A stretch of DNA of 24,596 nucleotides, from the NCBI RefSeq assembly GCF_002014975.1, contig NZ_MUXV01000006.1:385-24980 (forward strand), given 5' to 3'. Positions 16,504 to 24,413 of the stretch are shown here, piece after piece. This DNA is from Moraxella bovis. GTDB taxonomy: Bacteria > Pseudomonadota > Gammaproteobacteria > Pseudomonadales > Moraxellaceae. Positions within the stretch are counted from its first letter, which is position 1; each line of letters opens with the position of its first letter. The notes under the pieces were generated by a model. It did no database searches, had not been told where the DNA came from, and saw only the letters and a program-made list of their open reading frames with translations. Made by a program: the position numbers and the translations under genes.

Positions 16504-18064
16504 AGAATCAAAACGGATTTAATGATGGTAGTAATATGGTGCGCTGAGTTTTTAGTGTGGGATTGGTTTTACTTTGTAGGAATAATTTTAGTTCATTATT
16601 TGAGGAGGTTGCAGGATGGTGAATAAAGGTGAAGGTTTTTTCGTGGAGGTTTATGATTTTATGATTATCTGGAAGTTCTACTCATCATCGTCGTCGCAGT
16701 TCATATCATGTTATTTCTATATTATCTCACAAATAAGGCTTTAAATCAATGGTTACTTGTTTATATGTTTTTCAGTCTCGCAAGCTTGTTGGCAGTTTTG
16801 ATATTATATTATTGAACTCGTCTGGTGTCATGATTGGCGTTACTGGTGCTGTTTTAATGGTTGCTTTTGCTTCGTTTGGATTGATGGCAGGTGTATATTC
16901 TCCTGTATTTCCATTTTTTGCCTCGGCAGTTGTCGTGATGGTATATTCACCATCAATCAGTCCTGAGAATACGCCGTTTTTACTCTTGACTTGTGTTCCA
17001 CCCACTGTTGTAAGCACATATTCTACATTTTCCACTCCATCCATATCTATAATACCGTGATCGGTTACACGAATCGTGTTTCCATTTTCTACTACAATAG
17101 TTGGTTGCTTGAATGCTGTGAGTGTATCAAGGATTTCTTGTTGTTCGCTTGAAGATGTCTCTGTTTTTATGTTGGCGACTACTGTTCCGAGTCTATCCAC
17201 CTCTTTGACACTGTGGGGGCTGGCGGTGCTGATGACTTGACGGACATGGGCGTTCATGCGTGCCAATGAGTCCGTGCCACGCTTGCCACGCAGTGATGAG
17301 CCACCACCGAAATGATAGGTTAGCCCTATGCCACCGCCGTTATCGCTCTTGCCGTCTTGACGATGATGAAACAGGTGAGCATTCACAGAGATAGGCATGC
17401 CTGTGATACTGTGCTGTATGCCTGTCTCATAGCGTGAGTCAGTGTCGGCATATACATACGCCATAGAGCGGTCGCTGTCATAGTAATGCTGATAGCGGAC
17501 GTTGGCGTGTGTGTCGCTGTCCATGCCGAACTCATGACGAAGCCCTGTGCGAATTTCGCCATGTTGCCCCACATCAAAAGTCGCTCCCACGTTCGCATAG
17601 CCACGCACATCACCGTCAAAGGTGCGTGTGGTTGTTGTGGTTGTGTGCGTTGTGGTGATGGTTTTGATGTTGCCTGCGGTCGTCTCTGACGTGTGAGTCT
17701 GATGAATGGTGCTACTGCCTAAGTGTTTATTATCGCCACGATGAACGATGACGTTTGCGTCTATGTTTGCACGCTCGGACAGATACACCCCACCGACTGA
17801 CGCACCGTAGGCGGATAGGTCGGTATTGTGATGATTTTCGTTGGCATAGGACGCTGTGCCATAGACATAGCCGTGTGCGAGCGATTTGCCCACACCGATA
17901 ATGGCGTGTGTGTCGTCTGTGGTTCTGTCAGCGGATATGCCTGTTTTTCGGCCGTGATTGACCACTCCAAACTGCACAGATGAGTTTGGCTTACTAAATG
18001 GATAACGCACCGACTCACTGGCATGGACAGATAGCCCCACCATAGATAACGGCACAACAATCAT
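16502..18064 (-). CDS. Chimeric ORF: host-like outer-membrane barrel fused to a recoded (UGA=Gly) Ig-like tail
   Basis: Under the standard code the frame runs from ATG 18064-18062 to TGA 16774-16772 (430 residues). With TGA as Gly it continues 90 more codons through TGA at 16772, 16727, 16706, 16685, 16682 and 16508 to TAA 16504-16502 (520 residues), again with no TAA/TAG. The N-terminal portion (about 1-280) is a signal sequence (VVPLSMVGLSVHA) and an alternating-strand beta barrel (VYGTASYANENHHN, GYANVGATFDVGQHGEIRTG, GGGIGLTYHFGGG), with GC-rich host-like codons and a Thr-rich loop. From about 17210 codons turn A/T-rich and the protein becomes Ig-like (GLIDGEYTITTTAEAKNGNT). The part after the first TGA contains DGKTYKQVTIDLKPYLGDNI and EITGYELRRRGGVELPDNH, where glycine falls at turns. 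The junction lies near 17190-17215. An upstream ATG at 18109 is in frame but separated by another TGA at 18082-18080. Confidence 0.7.
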
Positions 18065-18188
18065 CAAGCGATGAATGGTTCAAGATAGCACAGTATGTCT
18101 AAAAATCATAGTGTTAAGAGAATTGCTTTATGCCTGACACCTGCTAGGACAGAGCCTTTATCGTCGCCAAGATGAAGATGATGCGCTA

Positions 18189-18289
18189 ATGGGATTAAGT
18201 GTTACGGTCTTGTTTGTTCAATCTACGCTTGTATGACGGAGTTCCACGTCCGAATTTCGTCATAGTCGCCCAAACACCCTTAACCCCAT
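18189..18289. other. Strongly folded non-coding region
   Basis: An outer stem pairs 18189-18203 with 18273-18289 (14 pairs, one mismatch, a 2-base bulge). Inside it, 18232-18244 pairs with 18252-18264 as an uninterrupted 13-bp hairpin (two G-T pairs on the plus strand) with a 7-base loop. The inner hairpin is better on plus-strand RNA, the outer stem slightly better on minus. No reading frame crosses it without stops. It does not look like tmRNA, RNase P RNA or 6S RNA to me. It could be a structured RNA, the leader of the chimeric gene, or a replication-origin-type structure of a lost element. Confidence 0.5.
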
Positions 18290-18712
18290 GAAATATGCTA
18301 TCCACCGCTTCGGCTTGTCTGCTCTCCCCGTCTTAGCTCATTAGTAACAAACTAACTGCCAAAACGGACAAAAGGGCATCATGCGTGAGTCAGGTTTATG
18401 CAATTTTCCCCATAAAAAGTGAAAATTTGTTGTATATTAGCGAATGTTTTGTGTGTTGTCAAGGGCGTGTTGGGGATTTTTTGTAAATGGGGGTGTTATT
18501 TTTTAAGTGGGTTTGTTGATGAATAAATATTATTTGGTGTTATTAATGAGCCATGCCTTTGGGTGCATTTGTAAGGGCGAGTCACATTCGCCCTGTGATA
18601 CGGTGTTGATTTTTATCAAAATTAAAAATTTTTTCAATAAATTAATCACTGATATAAAGTTAAAAATGGGGCTGTTTTTATTGAATTTAGAACAGATCTA
18701 TGTAACAATAAA
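18290..18712. other. Non-coding gap before the unusual tRNA
   Basis: This stretch of about 420 bases is AT-rich towards the right. Apart from the palindromic repeat at 18571-18597 I see no supported gene. The open frame across 18507-18926 only exists because it reads the antisense of the tRNA and then overlaps the next gene out of frame. Confidence 0.5.
18571..18597. repeat. Palindromic intergenic repeat (variant copy)
   Basis: AGGGCGA and TTCGCCCT form a short stem around a 5-6-base loop. The arms resemble those of the repeat at 5158, but the AATTGCAATT core is missing. Confidence 0.4.
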
Positions 18713-18804
18713 TGGAGCGGATGACGGGAATCGAACCCGCACCAAGGAGGGAAATCCTATGTCAGGCACTGAAAACCTGCGTGCTACCTTTACACTACAT
18801 CCGC
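18713..18804 (-). tRNA. Unusual tRNA with apparent anticodon UCA (reads UGA), glycine-like identity
   Basis: The 92-base gene includes the 3' CCA. The acceptor stem GCGGATG pairs fully with CATCCGC. The D arm GTGTAAAGGTAGCAC has a 4-bp stem and a 7-base loop with G18-G19. The anticodon arm CAGGT-TTTCAGT-GCCTG gives bases 34-36 = TCA, with U33 and G37. The T arm is GCGGG-TTCGATT-CCCGT. Between anticodon and T arms lies a 22-base variable region that can fold (AGGA with TCCT). The discriminator is U73, with G1-C72 and C2-G71 and C35, as in glycine tRNAs and the tRNA-Gly at 2070. Ser and Sec tRNAs have G73, and Leu and Tyr have A73. The 7+5 acceptor/T geometry and the normal D arm argue against tRNA-Sec. 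A glycine tRNA with a long variable region is odd, so identity is an inference; Cys-type UCA tRNAs (also U73) are an alternative. Confidence 0.7.
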
Positions 18805-18812
18805 ATGGTATT

Positions 18813-18841
18813 ATCCTATCACATCGCCCACATCATATCAA
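18813..18841 (-). promoter_or_regulatory. Putative promoter of the UCA tRNA
   Basis: On the minus strand TTGATA (18841-18836) and TAGGAT (18818-18813) are 17 bases apart. This would start transcription about two bases before the tRNA 5' end. It overlaps the region upstream of the divergent 262-residue gene. Confidence 0.5.
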
Positions 18842-18849
18842 GGACATCT

Positions 18850-19638
18850 ATGAAAACCAACAGCAAACGCCGACTAAAACGACTGATAGAACGGGTCAAT
18901 ACCGTCATCATGGCATGGGGCAGTGAGACCCGCCCAAAACGCCATAAATTCGGCGAGACCACCACCCTACCGCCTTTGTATCAAGTCATGGCATATCAAG
19001 GCGAAGCGATACTTCTGCAACGCTTTTTTGGTGTGTTGCGTGAACGTCTGGGCATGGATATGGAGCATAGGGCGTATTTGGCGTTTTATGAACAGGTAGT
19101 AGAGCATGGCGGGTTTTTGTTGGACTTCATCAGTCGCACCGAGTGGCTTACGATTGTAAGTGGCGATACATCACTACCCAACATCACCAAGCACCAAGCC
19201 AAACAGCTCTACTGTATCCTACTGGCGGTCATCTCAGAACGCTCGCCTGCGATGATAAGTGTGGCGTGTGATGAGCTATTTATACATCTGTACAAACAGC
19301 AATTCCCAAGCCAAACGACCACCGAACGGCAGACCACCACCGACCAACTTCGCCACAAACTCACCAACAAACTGCGTAAAATCACGCACACCCCCTGCCA
19401 AATCAAAGAGTCCTTTCATCAAGATGATGATAAAGTAGTGTTTTGCCTAATGTATCGCAAGGACGACCGAAACCGTTATGAACCGCTCATCAGTCTAGAA
19501 CGCCCACGCCTAAAAACCGCTCGCCTGTCGGCTTATCAAACTCTGCTAGATGACGATAAGCTGGCGGACAAACTCAGTTATGTGTATGAGCTTGCGTCTA
19601 AGAAAAAGCGGATTATCACGTTTAAAGATGTAGGGTGA
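18850..19638 (+). CDS. Conserved-looking hypothetical protein, 262 residues
   Basis: The start is ATG 18850 with AAGGA 5-6 bases upstream. The same frame is open further left, but that part only reads through the antisense of the tRNA and is not used. The N-terminus is strongly basic (MKTNSKRRLKRLIERVNTVI). The protein is then mostly alpha-helical with no signal peptide or membrane segment, contains a Gln/Thr-rich stretch (QTTTERQTTTDQLRHKLTNK) and ends ELASKKKRIITFKDVG. I do not recognise the family. Base composition and codon use are host-like, and the frame is clean over its length. It ends in TGA. It is convergent with pdxA 46 bases away. Confidence 0.75.
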   Translation: MKTNSKRRLKRLIERVNTVIMAWGSETRPKRHKFGETTTLPPLYQVMAYQGEAILLQRFFGVLRERLGMDMEHRAYLAFYEQVVEHGGFLLDFISRTEWLTIVSGDTSLPNITKHQAKQLYCILLAVISERSPAMISVACDELFIHLYKQQFPSQTTTERQTTTDQLRHKLTNKLRKITHTPCQIKESFHQDDDKVVFCLMYRKDDRNRYEPLISLERPRLKTARLSAYQTLLDDDKLADKLSYVYELASKKKRIITFKDVG

Positions 19639-19684
19639 TGTCAATGTTGAAAGTGTAGAGTAAAAAGTTTCCCAACAACCCCTA

Positions 19685-20728
19685 TCACACGTCCCCACTC
19701 ATCATCACCGCCATGTCAATGGCACGCCTTAGACTACTGCTACTTGCCTGCCCTGTCCCTGCCAAATCCAATGCCGTGCCGTGGTCTACGGACGTTCGCA
19801 CATAGGGCAAGCCTAGCGTGATATTGACCGTATCGCCAAAGCCGTGTGATTTTAGGGGGGCAAGCCCTTGGTCATGATACATGGCAATCACCGCATCCGC
19901 CATCGCCAGATGTCGCTCGGTAAACAAGGTATCGGCAGGCATGGCAAGACTGATCTCCATGCCGTTTTTGCGAAAATCATGCAAAACAGGGTTGATAACC
20001 ATCAGCTCTTCATCGCCCAGATGTCCGTCTTCGCCTGCGTGGGGGTTTAGTCCGCATACTAGGATTTTGGGGCGGGTTATGCCAAATTTATGCACCATCT
20101 CATCGTGAGTGATTTGCACCGTTTGGCGAATCTCTTGGGGTGTGATGGCACTGGGTACGTCTTTTAGGGGGATATGCGTGGTTACTAGGGCAACTTTCAT
20201 CTTGGCATTGGCAAGCATCATCACAACCTTGTCCACGCCTGCCTTGTGCATAAAATACTCGGTATGACCGCTAAATTTATCACCATTGTCTAGGCACACC
20301 CCGCCGTCTATCATCACTGATTTTTGTAGGGGAGCGGTGATGATGGCACGGACTTGGCGAGTGGTGGCAAGTGTGTGGGCGATGTCAAGCTGAGCCTTGA
20401 CCATGTGGGCATTATCGACATTTAGCACACCTGCGACCACAGAGGCAAAACAAGGCACATGGAGTAGATAGATAGGGCGTGGGTCAGATGAGTCAATCCC
20501 ACCGATGTCATCTATCACTGCCATGTCCGCCAGTATGTCCGCCTGTGCCTTGCCTTGCTTTTGTAACTGTGCCACTCGCTCGGCAAAGGCGTGTTTGTCC
20601 GCACAGATGATAAGGGGCGTGGGCAAGGCGTGGGCGTGATGGGTCAGCGTATCAATGACGATGTCCATGCCAATGCCAGCAGGTTCGCCTGTGGTGATGA
20701 GTAGGGGTTTGGGAGGTGTGGTCTGCAT
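19685..20728 (-). CDS. pdxA: 4-hydroxythreonine-4-phosphate dehydrogenase
   Basis: This 347-residue enzyme oxidises 4-phosphohydroxy-L-threonine in the DXP-dependent pathway to pyridoxal phosphate. The N-terminal PLLITTGEPAGIGMDI matches the family start. GHTEYFMHKAG (metal/substrate region), GLNPHAGEDGHLGDEE and AMYHDQGLAPLKSHGFGDTV are the hallmark PdxA motifs, including the metal-binding histidines. LPYVRTSVDHGTALDLAGTG completes the C-terminal signature. The length fits the usual 330-350. It is transcribed away from dnaB, with 125 bases between the two starts, and ends in TGA. Its product supplies the cofactor used by alanine racemase encoded nearby, though no co-regulation is visible. 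Confidence 0.95.
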   Translation of the reverse strand: MQTTPPKPLLITTGEPAGIGMDIVIDTLTHHAHALPTPLIICADKHAFAERVAQLQKQGKAQADILADMAVIDDIGGIDSSDPRPIYLLHVPCFASVVAGVLNVDNAHMVKAQLDIAHTLATTRQVRAIITAPLQKSVMIDGGVCLDNGDKFSGHTEYFMHKAGVDKVVMMLANAKMKVALVTTHIPLKDVPSAITPQEIRQTVQITHDEMVHKFGITRPKILVCGLNPHAGEDGHLGDEELMVINPVLHDFRKNGMEISLAMPADTLFTERHLAMADAVIAMYHDQGLAPLKSHGFGDTVNITLGLPYVRTSVDHGTALDLAGTGQASSSSLRRAIDMAVMMSGDV

Positions 20729-20853
20729 ATTGATGTCATCTGTGGATAAATGAGTCGTCTATTTTACCGATTAATTAACATTTTAAAAAGCACATTTTTG
20801 GGCTTTGTGGTAAAATTTACCGCCTACTTTTTAAAAAAATAAACATCATCGCC

Positions 20854-22269
20854 ATGACCGAAGCTAGCACCCTAAAAGATGCCAACACCACCAATGATGA
20901 CCTACTGACCCTACAACCGCCACATAACATGGACATCGAGCGGGCGTTACTGGCGTCGCTCATGAGTATTGATGATTCTTTTGAGAAAATCGACGGCATT
21001 GTCAAGGCAGAAGATTTTTATGGCGAGCGTCATCGGCAGATTTTTAATGCCATCAATCATTTATCACGGGTCAATCAGCCTTATGATACGCTGATGGTGC
21101 ATGACTTTTTGAGTCAGCAAAACCTACTTGCCATGGCAGGCGGGGAAGAGTATCTCATGCAAATCAACCAAAGCCCTGCCACGCTCTTTAACCTAATCCC
21201 CTATGCCGAGCGGGTGCGTGAGTTCTCGGTCTATCGTCAGCTCATCAAATCCGCCAATACCATGCTCAATCTGGCGTATCACCCCAAAAAACAGACCGTG
21301 AGCGAGATTTTGGACGTGGTCGAAGCGGATATTTTTCGTATCAATGAAGACTACTCTCGTGGCACGGGCAAACAGGGGGTTCGGCGAGTTGAAGACATCT
21401 TGCAAAGCGTGACCGACCAGCTCGTTGAGATTAAAAGCCGTCAAGGCGGACTCATCGGACTGCGTACGCCCTTTGAAGAGCTAAATAACAAAACCCAAGG
21501 CTTACAGCGGGGCGATCTCATTATTTTGGCGGCACGTCCGTCCATGGGGAAGACCACCTTTGCCATGAATCTCGCCCAAGAAGTACTGGTGCAAGAGCTA
21601 CCCGTGGTCATGTTCTCCATGGAGATGCCTGCCGAATCCATTCTCATGCGGATGATGTCGGGGTTTAGTAGCATTAACCAAAGCAACCTACGCTCAGCAC
21701 AGATGAGCGAAGATGAGTGGGTGCGTCTGTCGCAGGCGATGACCTTTTTTCAAAACACTCATCTGTACATCGACGACCGTAACAACCTACCGCCATCCGA
21801 AGTCCGCTCTACCTGCCGACGTATCGCCAAAAACCACCCCGAAGGCTTGGGCATGATTGTCGTGGATTATTTACAGCTTATGAAAGTACCGGGCATGGAG
21901 AACAACCGTGTCCAAGAGATTGGCGAGATTAGCCGAAGCCTAAAAGCCCTAGCCCGTGAGATGAACTGCCCTGTCATCGCCCTATCTCAGCTTAACCGTA
22001 GCCTAGAACAACGTACCGACAAACGCCCGATGATGGCGGATTTGCGTGAGTCAGGGGCGATTGAGCAGGACGCTGACTTGATTATGTTCATCTATCGTGA
22101 TGAAGTGTATTATAAGGACAAGGCGGACAACAAAGGCTTTGCCGAGATTATCATTGGCAAACAGCGTAACGGCCCTATCGGTAAACTGCCCCTTAAGTTT
22201 GTGGGAGAGTACACCCGCTTTGATAATCTCATCGTTGGCGACAGACCCGATGATTATGAAGAAGAATGA
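20854..22269 (+). CDS. dnaB: Replicative DNA helicase DnaB
   Basis: A 471-residue hexameric helicase that unwinds DNA at the replication fork. The N-terminal domain (about 20-125, MDIERALLASLMSIDDSFEK) is followed by a linker and the RecA-like domain. This has Walker A at about 228-234 (RPSMGKTT), a Walker B-type MIVVDYLQLM, SQLNRSLEQRTDKRP and DLRESGAIEQDADLIMFIYR, all typical of DnaB. There is no intein or insert. The N-terminus (MTEASTLKDANTTNDD) is a little longer than in E. coli. alr follows after only 19 bases, so the two are probably co-transcribed. The stop codon is TGA, which shows the host uses TGA as a terminator in an essential gene. Confidence 0.97.
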   Translation: MTEASTLKDANTTNDDLLTLQPPHNMDIERALLASLMSIDDSFEKIDGIVKAEDFYGERHRQIFNAINHLSRVNQPYDTLMVHDFLSQQNLLAMAGGEEYLMQINQSPATLFNLIPYAERVREFSVYRQLIKSANTMLNLAYHPKKQTVSEILDVVEADIFRINEDYSRGTGKQGVRRVEDILQSVTDQLVEIKSRQGGLIGLRTPFEELNNKTQGLQRGDLIILAARPSMGKTTFAMNLAQEVLVQELPVVMFSMEMPAESILMRMMSGFSSINQSNLRSAQMSEDEWVRLSQAMTFFQNTHLYIDDRNNLPPSEVRSTCRRIAKNHPEGLGMIVVDYLQLMKVPGMENNRVQEIGEISRSLKALAREMNCPVIALSQLNRSLEQRTDKRPMMADLRESGAIEQDADLIMFIYRDEVYYKDKADNKGFAEIIIGKQRNGPIGKLPLKFVGEYTRFDNLIVGDRPDDYEEE

Positions 22270-22288
22270 CAAATAAACAGGACAATCC

Positions 22289-23392
22289 ATGCGACACACT
22301 CACATCACCATAAGCCAAACCGCCCTAGCCCATAATCTAGACATCATCAAACGCCACGCTCCCCATGCGTCCATCATGGTAATGGTCAAGGCAAATGCTT
22401 ACGGTCATGGGGTCGCCCACTGCCTGCCTGCTCTTATGCAAGCGGACGCTTTTGGTGTGGCAAGTTTTGATGAAGCCTTGACGGTGCATGAGATTTGTGG
22501 GCAGTTATCCAAACGCATTATTCTCATCGAAGGCGTGTTTAGTCAAGATGAGTGGCTTGTCGCCCAAACACACGGTTTTGAATGCGTGGTGCATTGTCAA
22601 GCCCAACTGGACTGGGCGTTATCGCACGTTCCGCCTATAGATAGCCCCACACGCACCATTTGGCTCAAATACAACACGGGCATGAACCGCTTAGGTCTTG
22701 GGCATGATGACGTACTCACTTGTGCCAAACTTTTACATGATAAGGGCTATCGGCTGATTCTTGCCAGTCATTTTGCCTGTGCTGATGACAAAGACCACCC
22801 TGCCAATGCCCAACAAATCAAGCAGTTTGATGACGTACTAACCACCCTAAAATCTTTGTACGGCGATGTACAAGGCTCGCTCTGTAACTCGGCAGGTATC
22901 ATCAACTTCCCCCACGCTCATCATGACTGGGTGCGTGCAGGCATTGCCTTGTATGGGGCAAGTCCTGTGGCGGATAGCTCTGCCGATGACTTAGGTTTGT
23001 CGCCTGTGATGAATTTCACCGCCCAAATCTTTGCCACGCATGAGCTGCCTATAGGCGAGCAGGTCGGCTATGGCGGACTGTGGACAGCAGATAAACCTAC
23101 TCGCATTGGCGTGCTAAGTGTCGGCTATGGCGACGGCTACCCCCGTGTGGTTACTGATGCTAAGGTATCCATTACCAAAGACGCTCAAACTTATCTTGCC
23201 CCCATTGTCGGACGTGTCGCCATGGACATGACGATGATAGACGTCACAGGCTTGCCTGTGGGTGTGGGCGATACGGTCATGCTATGGGGCGACGATTTAC
23301 CTGCCGACAACGTGGCACATTGGGCGAATACCATTAGTTATGAGCTGTTTTGTAAAACCACCAACCGCCCACATCGGGGTGTTGTGGCATAA
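22289..23392 (+). CDS. alr: Alanine racemase
   Basis: A 367-residue PLP enzyme that makes D-alanine for peptidoglycan. Lys34 in MVKANAYGHG is the PLP-binding lysine. The second catalytic residue is the tyrosine in VGYGDGYPR. GRVAMDMTMIDVTG and LWGDDLPADNVAHWANTISY are further family motifs. AGGA lies before ATG 22289. It follows dnaB at 19 bases, an arrangement seen in many gammaproteobacteria. The stop is TAA. Confidence 0.96.
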   Translation: MRHTHITISQTALAHNLDIIKRHAPHASIMVMVKANAYGHGVAHCLPALMQADAFGVASFDEALTVHEICGQLSKRIILIEGVFSQDEWLVAQTHGFECVVHCQAQLDWALSHVPPIDSPTRTIWLKYNTGMNRLGLGHDDVLTCAKLLHDKGYRLILASHFACADDKDHPANAQQIKQFDDVLTTLKSLYGDVQGSLCNSAGIINFPHAHHDWVRAGIALYGASPVADSSADDLGLSPVMNFTAQIFATHELPIGEQVGYGGLWTADKPTRIGVLSVGYGDGYPRVVTDAKVSITKDAQTYLAPIVGRVAMDMTMIDVTGLPVGVGDTVMLWGDDLPADNVAHWANTISYELFCKTTNRPHRGVVA

Positions 23393-23422
23393 GTTTAATT
23401 ACCAATAAAATCGGTTAAGGCA

Positions 23423-23452
23423 TTGCATTTTTATAAAAAGATTTGTTATACT
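23423..23452 (+). promoter_or_regulatory. Putative argF promoter with a possible ARG box
   Basis: TTGCAT (23423-23428) and TATACT (23447-23452) are 18 bases apart, about 40 bases before argF. TGCATTTTTATAAA (23424-23437), overlapping the -35 box, matches the ArgR half-palindrome TGNATWWWWATNCA with one mismatch. Repression by ArgR is only a possibility. Confidence 0.45.
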
Positions 23453-23492
23453 CATGCCTTTATTTTTTTCATGATTAAAACAAGGAGTTGGC

Positions 23493-24413
23493 ATGAGCGT
23501 TCGCCATTTTTTAACCTTACTTGACCTATCCAAAGACGAACTTCGCACCGTTATCAGTCGTGCCAGTGAACTTCGCCAAATGCAACACAAAGGCGAGATT
23601 TATCGCCCTTTTGTCGGTCGCACGCTTGCCATGATTTTTGAAAAATCCAGCACTCGCACCCGTGTGTCCTTTGAGACAGGCATGGGACAGTTTGGCGGTC
23701 AGGCTTTGTTTTTGTCGCCCAACGACACCCAGCTTGGGCGTGGCGAACCGATAGAAGATTCGGCTCGTGTGATTAGCTCAATGACCGACATCGTGATGAT
23801 TCGTACATTCGCCCATGAGCGTGTAGAGACCTTTGCCAAACACTCGTCCGTGCCAGTCATCAACGCCTTGACCGATGATTATCACCCTTGCCAACTGCTT
23901 GCCGACATGCAGACCTTTTTTGAACACAAAGGCGACATCAAAGGCAAGACGGTAACGTGGGTCGGCGATGGCAACAATATGTGCAACTCATATATCCTAG
24001 CGTCCGAGCAGTTTGATTTTCATCTAAATATCGCCACGCCAAAGGGCTACGAGCCAAACAGTGAACTGGTCGCCCGATACGCCCACCGCCTGACCTTGAC
24101 AAACAGCGTTGCCGATGCGGTTAAAGGTTCACACCTTGTCGTTACAGACGTGTGGGCAAGCATGGGACAAGAAGCTGAGCAGAAAAAACGTGAAGCCGAC
24201 TTTGTAGGCTTTCAAATCACGCCTAAGCTACTAGACACCGCCGATAAAGACGTGCTATTTATGCACTGCCTGCCTGCTCATCGTGGCGAAGAGATAAGCC
24301 ATGACCTACTAGATGACCCCCGTTCGGTGGTGTGGGATGAAGCGGAGAATCGTTTGCACGCCCAAAAAGCACTCATGGAGTTTTTGTTAAAAGATAAGAT
24401 TAAATTGGCTTGA
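23493..24413 (+). CDS. argF: Ornithine carbamoyltransferase
   Basis: This 306-residue enzyme joins carbamoyl phosphate and ornithine to make citrulline in arginine synthesis. The carbamoyl-phosphate loop is SSTRTR (residues 52-57). [11 protein letters not shown] is the conserved mid-domain motif, [12 protein letters not shown] and [12 protein letters not shown] contact ornithine, and [13 protein letters not shown] carries the active-site cysteine. AAGGAG lies 6 bases before ATG 23493. The length is typical of anabolic OTC. It is 100 bases after alr with its own promoter-like sequence. The stop is TGA. The 183 bases after it show only a short GC-rich inverted repeat (near 24434-24457) without a T run. 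Confidence 0.96.
   Translation: MSVRHFLTLLDLSKDELRTVISRASELRQMQHKGEIYRPFVGRTLAMIFEKSSTRTRVSFETGMGQFGGQALFLSPNDTQLGRGEPIEDSARVISSMTDIVMIRTFAHERVETFAKHSSVPVINALTDDYHPCQLLADMQTFFEHKGDIKGKTVTWVGDGNNMCNSYILASEQFDFHLNIATPKGYEPNSELVARYAHRLTLTNSVADAVKGSHLVVTDVWASMGQEAEQKKREADFVGFQITPKLLDTADKDVLFMHCLPAHRGEEISHDLLDDPRSVVWDEAENRLHAQKALMEFLLKDKIKLA

Noticed and set aside
18232..18264. Rho-independent terminator
   Set aside because: The 13-bp stem has no T run on either side, and no gene on either strand ends next to it.
18713..18804. tRNA-Sec or tRNA-Ser/Leu assignment based on the long variable region
   Set aside because: U73 rather than G73 or A73, a 7-bp acceptor stem, and a normal 4-bp D stem with 7-base loop do not fit. 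An alternative anticodon register (TTC) breaks the anticodon stem.
18507..18926. Open frame across the tRNA on the plus strand, and the 46-codon extension before 18850
   Set aside because: These frames read the antisense of the tRNA (a common source of false ORFs such as 'RMTGIEPA...'), and a good ribosome-binding site supports the start at 18850.
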